Shown here: piece after piece, positions 19,646 through 28,738 of the stretch | Numbering within the stretch: the stretch's first letter is position 1 | Layout of the letters: each line of letters starts with the position of its first letter | Source of the DNA: Isotricha intestinalis | Taxonomy: Eukaryota; Ciliophora; Litostomatea; Vestibuliferida; Isotrichidae | Assembly: GCA_023807065.1 (NCBI GenBank) | Contig: JAJJLU010000451.1 | Location: forward strand, 1-42,255 | DNA length: 42,255 nt | Direction: 5' to 3' | The notes under the pieces: generated by a model | The model's input: only the letters and a program-made list of their open reading frames with translations | Told to the model about the DNA's origin: nothing | Databases searched by the model: none | Program-made: the position numbers and the translations under genes

Positions 19646-20558
19646 ATGGCAAATTTATATAAACCTAAAAAAAAATATAAATTTATATGAAAGAATTAAC
19701 CATAATTTAGCAGATTATTTAACAATAAATAGAATAATGGAATTAAGAAGAAATAAAGCAATAGAAAAAATAAAAGACATTAAATCACAAATTAATGAAG
19801 AAGAAGATAAAATTGAAGAACCTCCAACTCCAATTCCACAAAATCCAGAAATTAAATTTTATGATAATATTTACTTTAAAAATATAAGTGATGAGACTAG
19901 AAAAAATTTAAGTAATATATATAATGAAAAAAATATTGATTTAGTGAATACAAGTCAATATCCTTTTTATAATAAAACTGAAATATCATATGTTAATAAT
20001 ATTCATCAACCATTAATTACTGATAAAAGGAATGATATTTATCCAGCTAAAATCTTTAGTTCCTATTCTAAGAGTTCTAAAGATGCTATTATTAAATGTA
20101 ATTCTTGTAAAAAAAATAAAAAAAGCAATTTAAGTAAGAAAATAAATTATAGTAATAAAATTATTGATAAGTACCATAAAAATAGAATTTATGATAATGA
20201 TTTAGAAATTAAAAAAAAAATTGGGGAAATGAATAAAAAAAGTTTAACAAAAGAAAAAGAAATTGTTGAAAAATTTAAGAGAAATAATAAGCAAATTTTA
20301 AAATTTGAAACTTTTGAAAACAATAAAGATATAAATAATCGAAGATTACAAGATCTTCAATCTTTTCAAAGTTTTATTGATTCTTTTAATTCAAATATTA
20401 ATGAAAAAAATAATCTCCAAAAGAATAGTCATTCTTCTTCGAATATTAATAATACTTATCAAATTTCAAATTTTAAACAATGTGAAAAATATAATGATAA
20501 TAATTATTACGCTCAATTTTTAAATCAAAGTCCAAATAAAATTTACAATAAAGAATAA
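19646..20558 (+). CDS. Lys/Asn-rich hypothetical protein with frame break at A9
   Basis: The main open frame runs from an ATG at 19737 to TAA at 20558 (273 aa). Upstream, an ATG at 19646 opens MANLYKPKKK but shifts out of frame at a run of nine A (19667-19675). With eight A the frame would continue through LYERINHNLADYLTINRI straight into Met at 19737, adding 30 residues. No GT-AG intron can do this, so it is either a sequencing or assembly indel, an allele, or slippage. The protein is basic and mostly disordered, with a Pro-rich EEPPTPIPQNP motif, a CNSCKKNKK cluster and a Ser/Asn-rich tail. Family not recognised; possibly cytoskeletal. Confidence 0.75.
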
Positions 20559-20656
20559 AAATATTTAATCTTTTTTTTTATTTTAAAAAACTTATTATAT
20601 TCAATTCAAATCTTTATTTTAAAAAAAAATTAAAATAAAATTAAATAACAACAAAA

Positions 20657-22087
20657 TTAATTTTCGCCTTGGTTTTCTTCAAAAGGGTTAATATTATTTT
20701 TAACTTCATTTTCATTAATTTTAGGACTAACAAAATAATGTCTTCCAGTTCCTATAACATCTTCTGGAGGTAAAGCATCCCCATAAAAATAAATATTATT
20801 ATAATCAATTTCACTTTCTACATTTTTTTCACAAGCAGAATTAACAACATTTTCATCTAAATAACAACCACAAAAATCACAAACCAAATTATATTTTTGT
20901 AATTCTAAAGCATATTTATCACTTAATTTAACCCATTCTTCAATTTCACTTTTTGTTTTTTCATTTATTTCATTTGGTTTATTATATTTATTATCAGTTA
21001 ACATTTTCCATATTATTTCATCTTTTAATTTACATAGTTCTTCTAATTTTTTATAATTTTCTAATTTTTTTCTGTTTTCTTCTTGTTCTCTTGGGAAATC
21101 ATCTAAAGTAATGTCAATTTTAGTTTTAACAGGTTTTGCTAAAATATATTCAATCATTTCATTAATTTGTTTATATCTTAATAAAAAAGCAATCATATCA
21201 TTATTTTCATTATTATTCATTTCATTTAAATAATTCATAATTTCCTGCATCATATTAATATCTTTTTGTAATATTGCAGAATCATAATTTATAACTGCTA
21301 ATTTTTTTCCTTCAATAGAGTCTAAATTATCAATCATTTCACTAAAATCTTTTCTAATTCCTCTTTCAATATTATTTTTATAATTTTTAACTTGTTCAGT
21401 AACATAATCTAAATATTGTAATTGATTCATAGATTGAGCATATTTACTTTTAATATTTCGATTAATCATTTGATTTAAATAATTATATTTTTTATGAAAA
21501 GAATCATAAATACTAATAATTTTATGTAATTTACTATTATGAGGACCAATCATTTGACATTCTTGACATATTGGTTCTTCACAAGTTTCACAAAAAAATT
21601 TTAAAGGAGAATTATGATGATAACAAAATTTTTTTAAATTAGAATTTTCAGATACTGGTTTTTTTTCATGATTTCTATTTGAAGGAACAACATGAATTTG
21701 GTCATCACATATTTTACAATATAATTTATTACAATTTACACAATAACATATTGCATCTCCTTGATAACATCCATCACATTTTTCTCTATTATTATTATTT
21801 GAAAACTGATTATTTATATTATTTCTATTATCTGACATTATTTGTTCATAATATTTTAAAGGATTATTATTATCTAATTGAGGATTTATGTCTGGATTTG
21901 TTAATTGATTAGCTTCTTTTGTTATTGGAAGAGATAAAACATCTTGAGAAGTTTCATTTATTTCTTCATTTAATGTTGTTTTACTTTTCTTTTTTTTTAC
22001 TGATTTAGTTTTTTTATCTTTATCTTTATCTTTTTCTTTTGATTTCGATTTTGATTTTGATTTTGATTTTGATTTTTTTTCTTCCAT
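20657..22087 (-). CDS. Double B-box zinc-finger coiled-coil (TRIM-like) protein
   Basis: 476 aa. After a Lys/Ser repeat tail (KS repeated, residues 5-17, then KD repeats) and a disordered Asn-rich stretch, two B-box zinc fingers follow: about 104-142 (CDGCYQGDAICYCVNC...CKICDDQIH) and about 155-190 (CYHHNSPLKFFCETC...CQECQ...H...H). A helical coiled-coil region (about 195-385) comes next, then a CDFCGCYLDE cysteine cluster near residue 410. There is no RING domain, so E3 ligase activity is not implied; such RING-less B-box proteins usually act as scaffolds. The C-terminus is acidic. ATG at 22087, TAA stop; its 3' end faces the preceding gene with a 98-base gap. Confidence 0.88.
   Translation of the reverse strand: MEEKKSKSKSKSKSKSKEKDKDKDKKTKSVKKKKSKTTLNEEINETSQDVLSLPITKEANQLTNPDINPQLDNNNPLKYYEQIMSDNRNNINNQFSNNNNREKCDGCYQGDAICYCVNCNKLYCKICDDQIHVVPSNRNHEKKPVSENSNLKKFCYHHNSPLKFFCETCEEPICQECQMIGPHNSKLHKIISIYDSFHKKYNYLNQMINRNIKSKYAQSMNQLQYLDYVTEQVKNYKNNIERGIRKDFSEMIDNLDSIEGKKLAVINYDSAILQKDINMMQEIMNYLNEMNNNENNDMIAFLLRYKQINEMIEYILAKPVKTKIDITLDDFPREQEENRKKLENYKKLEELCKLKDEIIWKMLTDNKYNKPNEINEKTKSEIEEWVKLSDKYALELQKYNLVCDFCGCYLDENVVNSACEKNVESEIDYNNIYFYGDALPPEDVIGTGRHYFVSPKINENEVKNNINPFEENQGEN
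22041..22076 (-). repeat. Hexanucleotide repeat (GATTTY)6 encoding Lys-Ser repeats
   Basis: Six tandem GATTTT/GATTTC units inside the start of the B-box protein gene encode alternating Lys and Ser on the minus strand. A second short run of 6-base units (TATCTT-like) next to it encodes Lys-Asp repeats. Such simple repeats are prone to length change by slippage without frame loss. Confidence 0.85.
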
Positions 22088-22961
22088 ATTAAAAAATATT
22101 TTTTTTAAATAAATTTTTTTGTAAATGTTAAAATTTAAAATGTTTTATAGGTATATTTCTATTTTTTCCTTAATCAAATATAATTCCATATTATATTATT
22201 TTACAACAAATTTGAAATTATAAATAGGAATTATTAGAATTTTATTTTTTCTTAATAATTTCATTTTTAAATTTAGTATTTTTAAGTATTTTTATAAGAA
22301 TATGCAGACTCATTTTTATCAAATTTTTCAAATAATGTGATTTATAACTATATTTTTAATTATTTTGAAATTCAATAATTGAAAAAGTTTATAAAACTAA
22401 TCAAAGGAAATAATTATTCCCATATTTTTATAAACAAAATAAAAACAATATTAACATAGGAATTTATACTTTGATTTCAATTAATAGTAATTAAAAATAT
22501 TTTTAGCGAATTTAGATGATGTAAAAAAAAATGTTTTCTTAAAAGATACAATTTGATTACAAAAAATATTTGATATGAAAATTAACTAAAAATATTTTTA
22601 TCAAAGGATGTTATACACTCAAGAAATTTTGGAAATTTATATTTAAAATATAAATTCTTTAATTAATTTCAGAAGATTAAATTATCTTTATTATTTCCAA
22701 TACCTGAATTTCAACTTATAATTAAAATAATGTTCATTCTTGTAAATGATGAAAATGAAAATAATTCTAAATATTTTTAAATGATTTTTTTGATAAAGTA
22801 ATTCATTTCATTTCTGAATATAGTAATTTGTGTTTTGATGAAATGAAGAAATTTAAGAAATATTCATAATAGAATTTCTTTGATTTAAAGTTTTAAATTT
22901 AAAACCAATTTAATATTTAAATATATTTTAAAGTTTAATTAAAATATATTTTAAAATAAAA
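22088..22961. other. Divergent intergenic gap with possible gene remnant
   Basis: About 870 bases between divergent start codons, so promoters of both genes must be here. The part nearest the B-box gene (22088-22500) holds nothing recognisable. The part 22506-22869 has broken coding-like frames, listed separately. Confidence 0.5.
22506..22869 (+). pseudogene. Possible decayed gene
   Basis: Plus-strand protein-like pieces in three frames: about 22506-22643 (ANLDDVKKNVFLKDTI, then LQKIFDMKIN, then KYFYQRMLYTQEILEIY) separated by TGA and TAA codons; about 22670-22779 (QKIKLSLLFPIPEFQLIIK); and about 22780-22869 (FDKVIHFISEYSNLCFDEMK), ending TAA. Sequential frame changes in the same direction look like a gene degraded by point and indel mutation. 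Family not identified. Chance cannot be excluded in such AT-rich DNA. Confidence 0.25.
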
Positions 22962-23885
22962 ATGAAAAAAAAAGTAAAAAATCGTAAAAACCAAATTAAA
23001 TTAGATTATTTAGTGGAAATTAAATCAATTTCTAATCATGATAGTATTAATTCAATTGGAATATTCCCTTCAGGAAATTTCATAACTGTTTCCAATGATA
23101 AATCAATTATTATATATGATAATAATTTGTTAGAAATTCAAACCATATTAAATGCACATTTAAATAGTATTATTTATGTTTCAATAAAAGATGATAATAA
23201 TTTTATTACTTGTTCAAAAGATATCAGCATAAAAATATGGATTAAAACAAATAATAAATTTCAAATTGGTCAAATATTAAATAATATCCATTCTAAATGG
23301 ATTAATCAAGTTATTTATTCTGAAGATGGAAATATAATATCTTGTTCTAGGGATCAGACTGTAAAAATTTTAAAAAAAACTATTCATGAAAAATATCAAT
23401 GTATTATATCATTAAAACATAATCAAAATATATTTAATTTATTTGATATAAATAATAAAAATATTTTAATATCATCAGGTTATGATGGAACTTATTTTTG
23501 GGATAAAATAGAATATAAATTACTTAAAAAAATAAATGTTTCATGTTATACAAATTACAGTCTTTCTCAAATTGATGAAGATAAATTAATTATAAGTGGA
23601 AATATAGGTAAAATTAATATTATAAGTATTTCAAATATGAATGTAATTCAAACTTTTGATAACAATTCATGGTGTTATGGTATTTTATTTGTTAAAAACA
23701 AAAATTTAATTTTATGTGGTGGAAATAAAGAAATAAAAATATATACATATGAAAATAATTTTGAGAATGTTCAAATAATTCAAAATGCACATGATGATAA
23801 TATTAATGGATTAATTCTATATGAAAAAGATAAAATAATATCTTTTTCAGATGATGGAAAAATAAAATTATGGAGTTTGAATTAA
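22962..23885 (+). CDS. WD40-repeat protein
   Basis: 307 aa, almost entirely WD40 repeats after a short basic start (MKKKVKNRKNQIK). Repeat ends are visible as DKSIIIYD, DISIKIWI, DQTVKILK, DGTYFWDK, KINIISIS, KEIKIYTY and DGKIKLWS, that is seven blades, enough for one closed propeller. GH-type dipeptides are replaced by AH or NH in several blades. Such compact single-propeller proteins are protein-interaction scaffolds; no specific partner can be named. The start ATG at 22962 lies after an A/T-rich leader; the stop is TAA. Confidence 0.88.
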   Translation: MKKKVKNRKNQIKLDYLVEIKSISNHDSINSIGIFPSGNFITVSNDKSIIIYDNNLLEIQTILNAHLNSIIYVSIKDDNNFITCSKDISIKIWIKTNNKFQIGQILNNIHSKWINQVIYSEDGNIISCSRDQTVKILKKTIHEKYQCIISLKHNQNIFNLFDINNKNILISSGYDGTYFWDKIEYKLLKKINVSCYTNYSLSQIDEDKLIISGNIGKINIISISNMNVIQTFDNNSWCYGILFVKNKNLILCGGNKEIKIYTYENNFENVQIIQNAHDDNINGLILYEKDKIISFSDDGKIKLWSLN

Positions 23886-24919
23886 TCAAGTATTGTTATG
23901 AACAAAAAAATAATTTACCTAAAAATATATATTATGATGAATTTCAATATCATTCATATTTTTAGTATATAATATTTGATTTTATGCATTACATTTTCAA
24001 TATATTTTTTTAGATAATATAGAAAATTCTGAAATATCAAAATTTTTTGTTCATTTTTTCTTTAATGCCAAATAATTCAATTCAAATAATACTTAGATAA
24101 AAGTTATTTTGACAAAATAAAAAAGAAAAAAAAAGAATATATATAATAAAATCATTCTAATTAATCAAAATGAATATTGATAATGTTAAAAATGGACAAA
24201 TTTTATATTTTGAATATCAGTTTAGAAACTAAAAAGAATTCAAAAATATTTTCTAATCTATTATAATAAACCTTATATTCATTGCCATTTTTCAAATTTT
24301 TTAAGGAAACTTAATTGATAATAAAAAAATATTTTACAATAATATTTGTTAAACAGAATAAAAATATATAAAAGAATTTATACATAAAAAGTTAATTTAA
24401 AAATAAAAAAGATATTAATGGAAAGAGATAACTAAACTTAATAATCATTAATTAGAAAAAAAATGTATCTCAAAATAACAAATGTTTTACAAAAATAAAT
24501 GATATTATCACATTAAAAGAAAAATAATTTTTAATTTATATTTTTTAAAATTAAAAAAATTAGAATATTACTAATTATACCATTAATAAAAGTGAAATTT
24601 CTTTTTAAATTATATAAAAACATAATAAACACCAATATTTAACTGCTTTTTTTGAAATATCAAATAATAGTTAAATTCCTTGAAATAATATAATTAATTT
24701 AGAATTTTAGTTTAAAAAATATTTTTTCTAAAAATTCTATTCTCTTTTTTAATAATTTTACCAGCCAAATTTAATTTATATATTTTATTAATTAAGGAAA
24801 TATATTAATTTTTAATATATAAATATAATATTTAATTTTCAAAAGTAAAATATATCTTCAAATTTAAATATTCATTAATAAATAAAAATGATTATATTCA
24901 AAAAAATATAATATCAATA
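23886..24919. other. Intergenic gap between convergent genes, no gene supported
   Basis: About 1 kb. A plus-strand frame from an ATG at 24171 is free of TGA and TAG for about 116 codons but contains about eleven TAA, and its third codon positions are not GC-poor, so I do not call it. No repeat, RNA gene or mobile element is recognised. Confidence 0.55.
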
Positions 24920-25669
24920 TTATTTTTTTTGTTCTTTTTCCTTTTCTAATTCATTTAACCTACTATTGATAAATTCTTTCATATCAATTAATTCTTGTGG
25001 GTTAACACAATGTCCCATATAAAAATCATATATTGTTAAATTTTTATAACCTTTAGTACTCAAATACTCATAACTCATTTTAGCTAATTTAACACTAATT
25101 ATATCATCATTTATTCCATGACCAATATAAATAGGAATATCTAATTTTTCTTCTTTAATATTATTAGTACAAAAAGGAAATAAAATTCCACTAAATACAA
25201 TAATTCCACCTAATTCTTTTTCAAAATTTAATCCAACATTTAATGCAATACAAGCACCTTGACTAAAACCTCCAATAAAAATTTTTTTATAATCTCCATT
25301 TACATTTTTAACTTCTCTATTAATTATATCATTAATTCTTTTTGAATTATTTTGAAATTCTTCTTTTGAAATATCTTCTTCATTCTTATAATTTTTTACA
25401 TTAAACCAAGATCTCATTTCTTGATCATTATATAAAGTCACTGGAGAAAGAGGAGCTGTTGGTAAAATAACTTTCATTGATTCAGGAATTGGTTTTTCGC
25501 TTGAATTAAATGTTGCTATATATCCATCACCTGTATCTCCTAATCCATGGAGAAATATTAATATTGATGTAGGTTCTATATTTTTTGGAGTTAATATTAT
25601 GTCATCATTATCACGAGTTTCTTCTAAGTATGTTGAAGGATAAAAAAAATTTCTTATACAAGAAAACAT
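24920..25669 (-). CDS. Acyl-protein thioesterase/carboxylesterase-like hydrolase
   Basis: 249 aa alpha/beta hydrolase of the APT1/LYPLA phospholipase-carboxylesterase family (usual length about 220-240). LIFLHGLGDTGDGY holds the oxyanion loop, GGFSQGACIAL the GxSxG nucleophile Ser, GHGINDDIISV the catalytic Asp and MGHCV the catalytic His. Relatives remove palmitate from proteins or act on lysophospholipids. I chose the ATG at 25669 (MFSCIRNFFYP). A longer reading frame upstream reaches only a TTG at 25765 and is Lys/Phe-rich leader, not protein. Cys4 close to the N-terminus could itself be acylated and tether the enzyme to membranes, as with APT1, but that is inference. TAA stop. Confidence 0.93.
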   Translation of the reverse strand: MFSCIRNFFYPSTYLEETRDNDDIILTPKNIEPTSILIFLHGLGDTGDGYIATFNSSEKPIPESMKVILPTAPLSPVTLYNDQEMRSWFNVKNYKNEEDISKEEFQNNSKRINDIINREVKNVNGDYKKIFIGGFSQGACIALNVGLNFEKELGGIIVFSGILFPFCTNNIKEEKLDIPIYIGHGINDDIISVKLAKMSYEYLSTKGYKNLTIYDFYMGHCVNPQELIDMKEFINSRLNELEKEKEQKK

Positions 25670-26326
25670 TTTTTTTTTCTTTTTTGTTTTTAATTTTTTT
25701 GTGAGAAAATTAATTATTCCAAAATTATTAAATAAGTTAAAAATTGATAAACTTAATTTAGTCAAATAAAAATAAAATAATGAAACTTTTTTAAATAAAA
25801 AAATAATTTAATTTTTTTGAGAAAAAGAGATAGAAATAAAAAAAATATGTAAATAAAGAGTAAATAAATTTTTAATTGAAAAATCTTCCAAAAAAAATAA
25901 ATTGAAGAAATAAAGTATATAAATGTTAAAATAGAAATTTCAAGCAAAATTTTATATAGAATAAAAAAATCATATCGGTCATTCTTAAGAAAAAAATAAT
26001 TGGATAATACAAATAATTCAACAATTATTGGAAATATTGATAAAATATCATCTTAAGAAAATGAAGGATGTATAATTAGAAACAATAAAAGAATTTTTAA
26101 ACAACAAATAAACAAAAAATATTCAATTGATGAAATATATATGATATACTTCATATTATAATATTTTTAAATGCAATATAATATTGATTCTTACTTTTAA
26201 TTATAAACAAAAAAATAAAAATAATAAAATAATATTTCATTGAAAATAAAAGACAAAATATATTTTTCCATTTATTAAAATTATAAACTACTGATTTAAT
26301 ACTCTAAATACAAAAAATTATTAATT
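25670..26326. other. Intergenic gap with possible gene remnant
   Basis: About 660 bases between two minus-strand genes. The part next to the hydrolase is A/T-rich promoter or leader. A plus-strand coding-like stretch at 26000-26161 is listed separately. Nothing else is recognised. Confidence 0.5.
26000..26161 (+). pseudogene. Possible decayed gene 3' end
   Basis: A 53-codon plus-strand frame broken by a single TAA: LDNTNNSTIIGNIDKISS, TAA, ENEGCIIRNNKRIFKQQINK and a short tail, ending in TAA. Codon positions 1 and 2 are richer in GC than position 3, as in real genes here. The same frame stays protein-like for about 50 codons upstream (including SYRSFLRKK) but with further TAA and one TGA. 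A CAA-to-TAA change would explain most breaks. No start or splice signals make it functional. Confidence 0.25.
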
Positions 26327-28054
26327 TTATTTATCTGCTGCAGTTCCCCAAATAGTTAAATATCCTGAACCATCTCCAACATAGATTTGAGAATGATAAG
26401 GTCTCCATCTTACACTTAAAATAGGATTTCTAGATTTATTTTCAATAGTATCAGCAACAGTACCATCATTTAACTTAACAATATAAATAGTTCCTTTAGT
26501 GCTTCCAACAGCAAAATATTTTTTATCAGAAGAAATAGAAATTGAGCTTTGACAATATTGAGGAATAACTCTATCATTAATTACATAAACAGCATTTTCT
26601 TTTCTTAAATCATATAATTTTATTGTTAAATCATTACTTAAAGTTAAAAATTGATTATCATTTTTTAGCATTTCAATTCTTATAACAGCTTCTTCATGTA
26701 AATCAATAATTTTTTCTGCTTTTTCACTATTAGTCCATAATTTAACTGTTCCATCTTTATGTCCACTTAAAATAAAAGAATCATCGGGTGCAACAGATAA
26801 ACATTGAACAGTAGAAACACCATTATATTTATTTACTAATTTTAAAGTATTAAAATCCCATTCTCTAATTGTTCTATCAGAAGAACCTGTTAAACCTCTT
26901 TCATTTGAATATAAACATTTTACACAATTTATATAATCAATATGACCTGTGAATGTATTTAATAATTTATTATTTTTTAATGACCATAATTTAGCTGATT
27001 TATCCATTGATCCTGCAAATAAATATTGCTCTGAATGATCAAAACATGCTTCTGTAACTGCTCCTGTAAATCCTGAAAATATTGCAATTTCTGAATTTTT
27101 TGAAGTATCCCATAATTTTATAAAGTTATCTGAGCCTGTTGTTATGAAATTTGAACCAAATGAATTAAAAGTTAAAGAAGTTATTCCTTTTGAATGTGGT
27201 TTATAATTTAATTTTAATTTTTTTGGGATTTGAACTTCTTCTACATTTACCATATAATTTGGAAGTTTTTTTTTTGTTTTTTTTGAAAAAGATTCGCTTT
27301 TTTCATTAAAATATAAATCTGCTGCTTTTTTCTTTTGTTGAGCACTTTCTATCAATTCATTATATTCATTCATTTTTTGCATTGAATCTTCTTTTAATGA
27401 TAAAACTTTTGTAGTTAATAATTTATTTTCTACTAATAATTTATTAGCTATTTCATTTAAACGGAAATTTTCCTTTTCTAATTTATCTTTTATTGATTTT
27501 AATTCTATTATTTCTTTTTCTTGATTTTGAGTTATTTCATTTAAATCTTTACATCTTTTATCTAAAGCTTCATTTCTTTGTTTTAATGTATCATTTTCTG
27601 GTTTTAATTTACTTAGTTCTTTTTCATATTGATTGGCTTTTTCATTTAAATCCATCGTATATAATAAATTTTTATTTAAATTTTCTAAATTTTCTTGATT
27701 GGAAATTTTAGTTTTATTTAATTCATTTTGTAATAGTTTATAATTTTTTGCTAATTCTGATTGATCTATATTTATTGTATTTGTACCTAAATTTAAAGAA
27801 CGAGTAATTTCAGAATTTTCTGAATATGAACGAGAGTTTAAATATTTTTCCATTAATTTTTGATAATTTTGAATTATATCATCATAACCTGAAGTTTTTA
27901 AATTTAATAATTTAAGTTTATTATATAATTTATTTTTTAATTCTATTTGATCTTGTAATGTTATATCATAAATTGTTTTAAAATTCATTGATGTTGTTAT
28001 TGTAAATGGAGGTATTTGTTCATTATTTGATGAATTTACATTTTCTGGATCCAT
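26327..28054 (-). CDS. ATG16: ATG16-like autophagy protein (coiled coil + WD40)
   Basis: 575 aa. The N-terminal helix GYDDIIQNYQKLMEKYLNS (about 57-74) matches the ATG5-binding FEEIIHQYxKLLEKSxL helix of ATG16L proteins. A long coiled coil follows (about 98-245), then a basic linker and a C-terminal WD40 propeller (about 285-573) with seven blades (IKLWDTS, AKLWSLK, IREWDFN, VKLWTNS, IKLYDLR, IYIVKLN, LTIWGTA). ATG16L recruits ATG12-ATG5 to membranes to direct ATG8 lipidation. The WD40 part is the metazoan/protist type, absent from yeast Atg16. It is divergent from the 88-aa gene, with 223 bases between starts. ATG at 28054, TAA stop. Confidence 0.85.
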   Translation of the reverse strand: MDPENVNSSNNEQIPPFTITTSMNFKTIYDITLQDQIELKNKLYNKLKLLNLKTSGYDDIIQNYQKLMEKYLNSRSYSENSEITRSLNLGTNTINIDQSELAKNYKLLQNELNKTKISNQENLENLNKNLLYTMDLNEKANQYEKELSKLKPENDTLKQRNEALDKRCKDLNEITQNQEKEIIELKSIKDKLEKENFRLNEIANKLLVENKLLTTKVLSLKEDSMQKMNEYNELIESAQQKKKAADLYFNEKSESFSKKTKKKLPNYMVNVEEVQIPKKLKLNYKPHSKGITSLTFNSFGSNFITTGSDNFIKLWDTSKNSEIAIFSGFTGAVTEACFDHSEQYLFAGSMDKSAKLWSLKNNKLLNTFTGHIDYINCVKCLYSNERGLTGSSDRTIREWDFNTLKLVNKYNGVSTVQCLSVAPDDSFILSGHKDGTVKLWTNSEKAEKIIDLHEEAVIRIEMLKNDNQFLTLSNDLTIKLYDLRKENAVYVINDRVIPQYCQSSISISSDKKYFAVGSTKGTIYIVKLNDGTVADTIENKSRNPILSVRWRPYHSQIYVGDGSGYLTIWGTAADK

Positions 28055-28277
28055 AAATTTTATTATTTATAATTATTATTTTTTTATATAAATTATTTGA
28101 AATAATTTTAATTTAAATTTTAAAGAGATAATTCTAAAATTTTTCTTTTTTATATTTTAATTTTTTTGTTTTCTGAATTTATTGATTTTTCTTTAGTGTA
28201 AAAATTTAAATTCTCTAAAATTATGAAACTTAATAAAATTAATAATAAAATATTAAATAATTATATTACATTAATAA

Positions 28278-28544
28278 ATGCAATCAAATAATAATAAATC
28301 ATTAGAAAATAAAAGCATTAAATCAAAAGACTCGATCGATGAAATTTTATTAAATAATAAAGAAATATTTAATTCATTAATAATTGAAAATATGAACAGA
28401 AGAGAAAAATCTTTTATCACTGTAAAAGAATTCGATTTAATTAAACAATTTGAAAACAACTTAATCAAACTTGTAAATATGTGCCCGCCAAAGAAGGCAG
28501 AAAAAATTTTAAATGAAATATCAAATCTCTCAAATGATAAATAA
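28278..28544 (+). CDS. Small hypothetical protein, 88 aa
   Basis: I do not recognise the family. The frame has an ATG, codon use like its neighbours and balanced composition (Asp, Glu, Ile, Ser and Lys, with MCPPKKAEKILNEISNL near the end), unlike chance AT-rich frames. It is predicted mostly helical, with residues about 20-88 amphipathic and no membrane segment. It sits between two minus-strand genes, divergent from the ATG16-like gene. A minus-strand frame over the same DNA (28271-28468) is judged a shadow. Probably a small helical subunit or adaptor; function unknown. Confidence 0.65.
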   Translation: MQSNNNKSLENKSIKSKDSIDEILLNNKEIFNSLIIENMNRREKSFITVKEFDLIKQFENNLIKLVNMCPPKKAEKILNEISNLSNDK

Positions 28545-28738
28545 TGAAAATTAAATAATTAATTAAAAGAAAATAAACAATTTATAAAAAAGAATGAATA
28601 ATTAAAAAAAAATTTTTAAAGCAAATACAACCTATAATATTTTATATTTACTTTTTCAATATTAAAAAAACAATAACAAATATATCTAAAAAAATAATAT
28701 TATTTAATATAAGGTTTAAAATTAAAAAACAAATAAAT

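Noticed and set aside
24171..24521. Frame of about 116 codons from an ATG that is open if TAA is read as Gln, ending in TGA
   Set aside because: It has about 11 TAA, third positions are not GC-poor, and such frames are expected by chance when only TGA closes them. Real genes here use TAA as stop.
25670..25765. N-terminal 32-residue extension of the thioesterase-like hydrolase
   Set aside because: The longer frame starts at TTG, not ATG, and its sequence is Lys/Phe-rich leader without family similarity; the ATG at 25669 fits family length.
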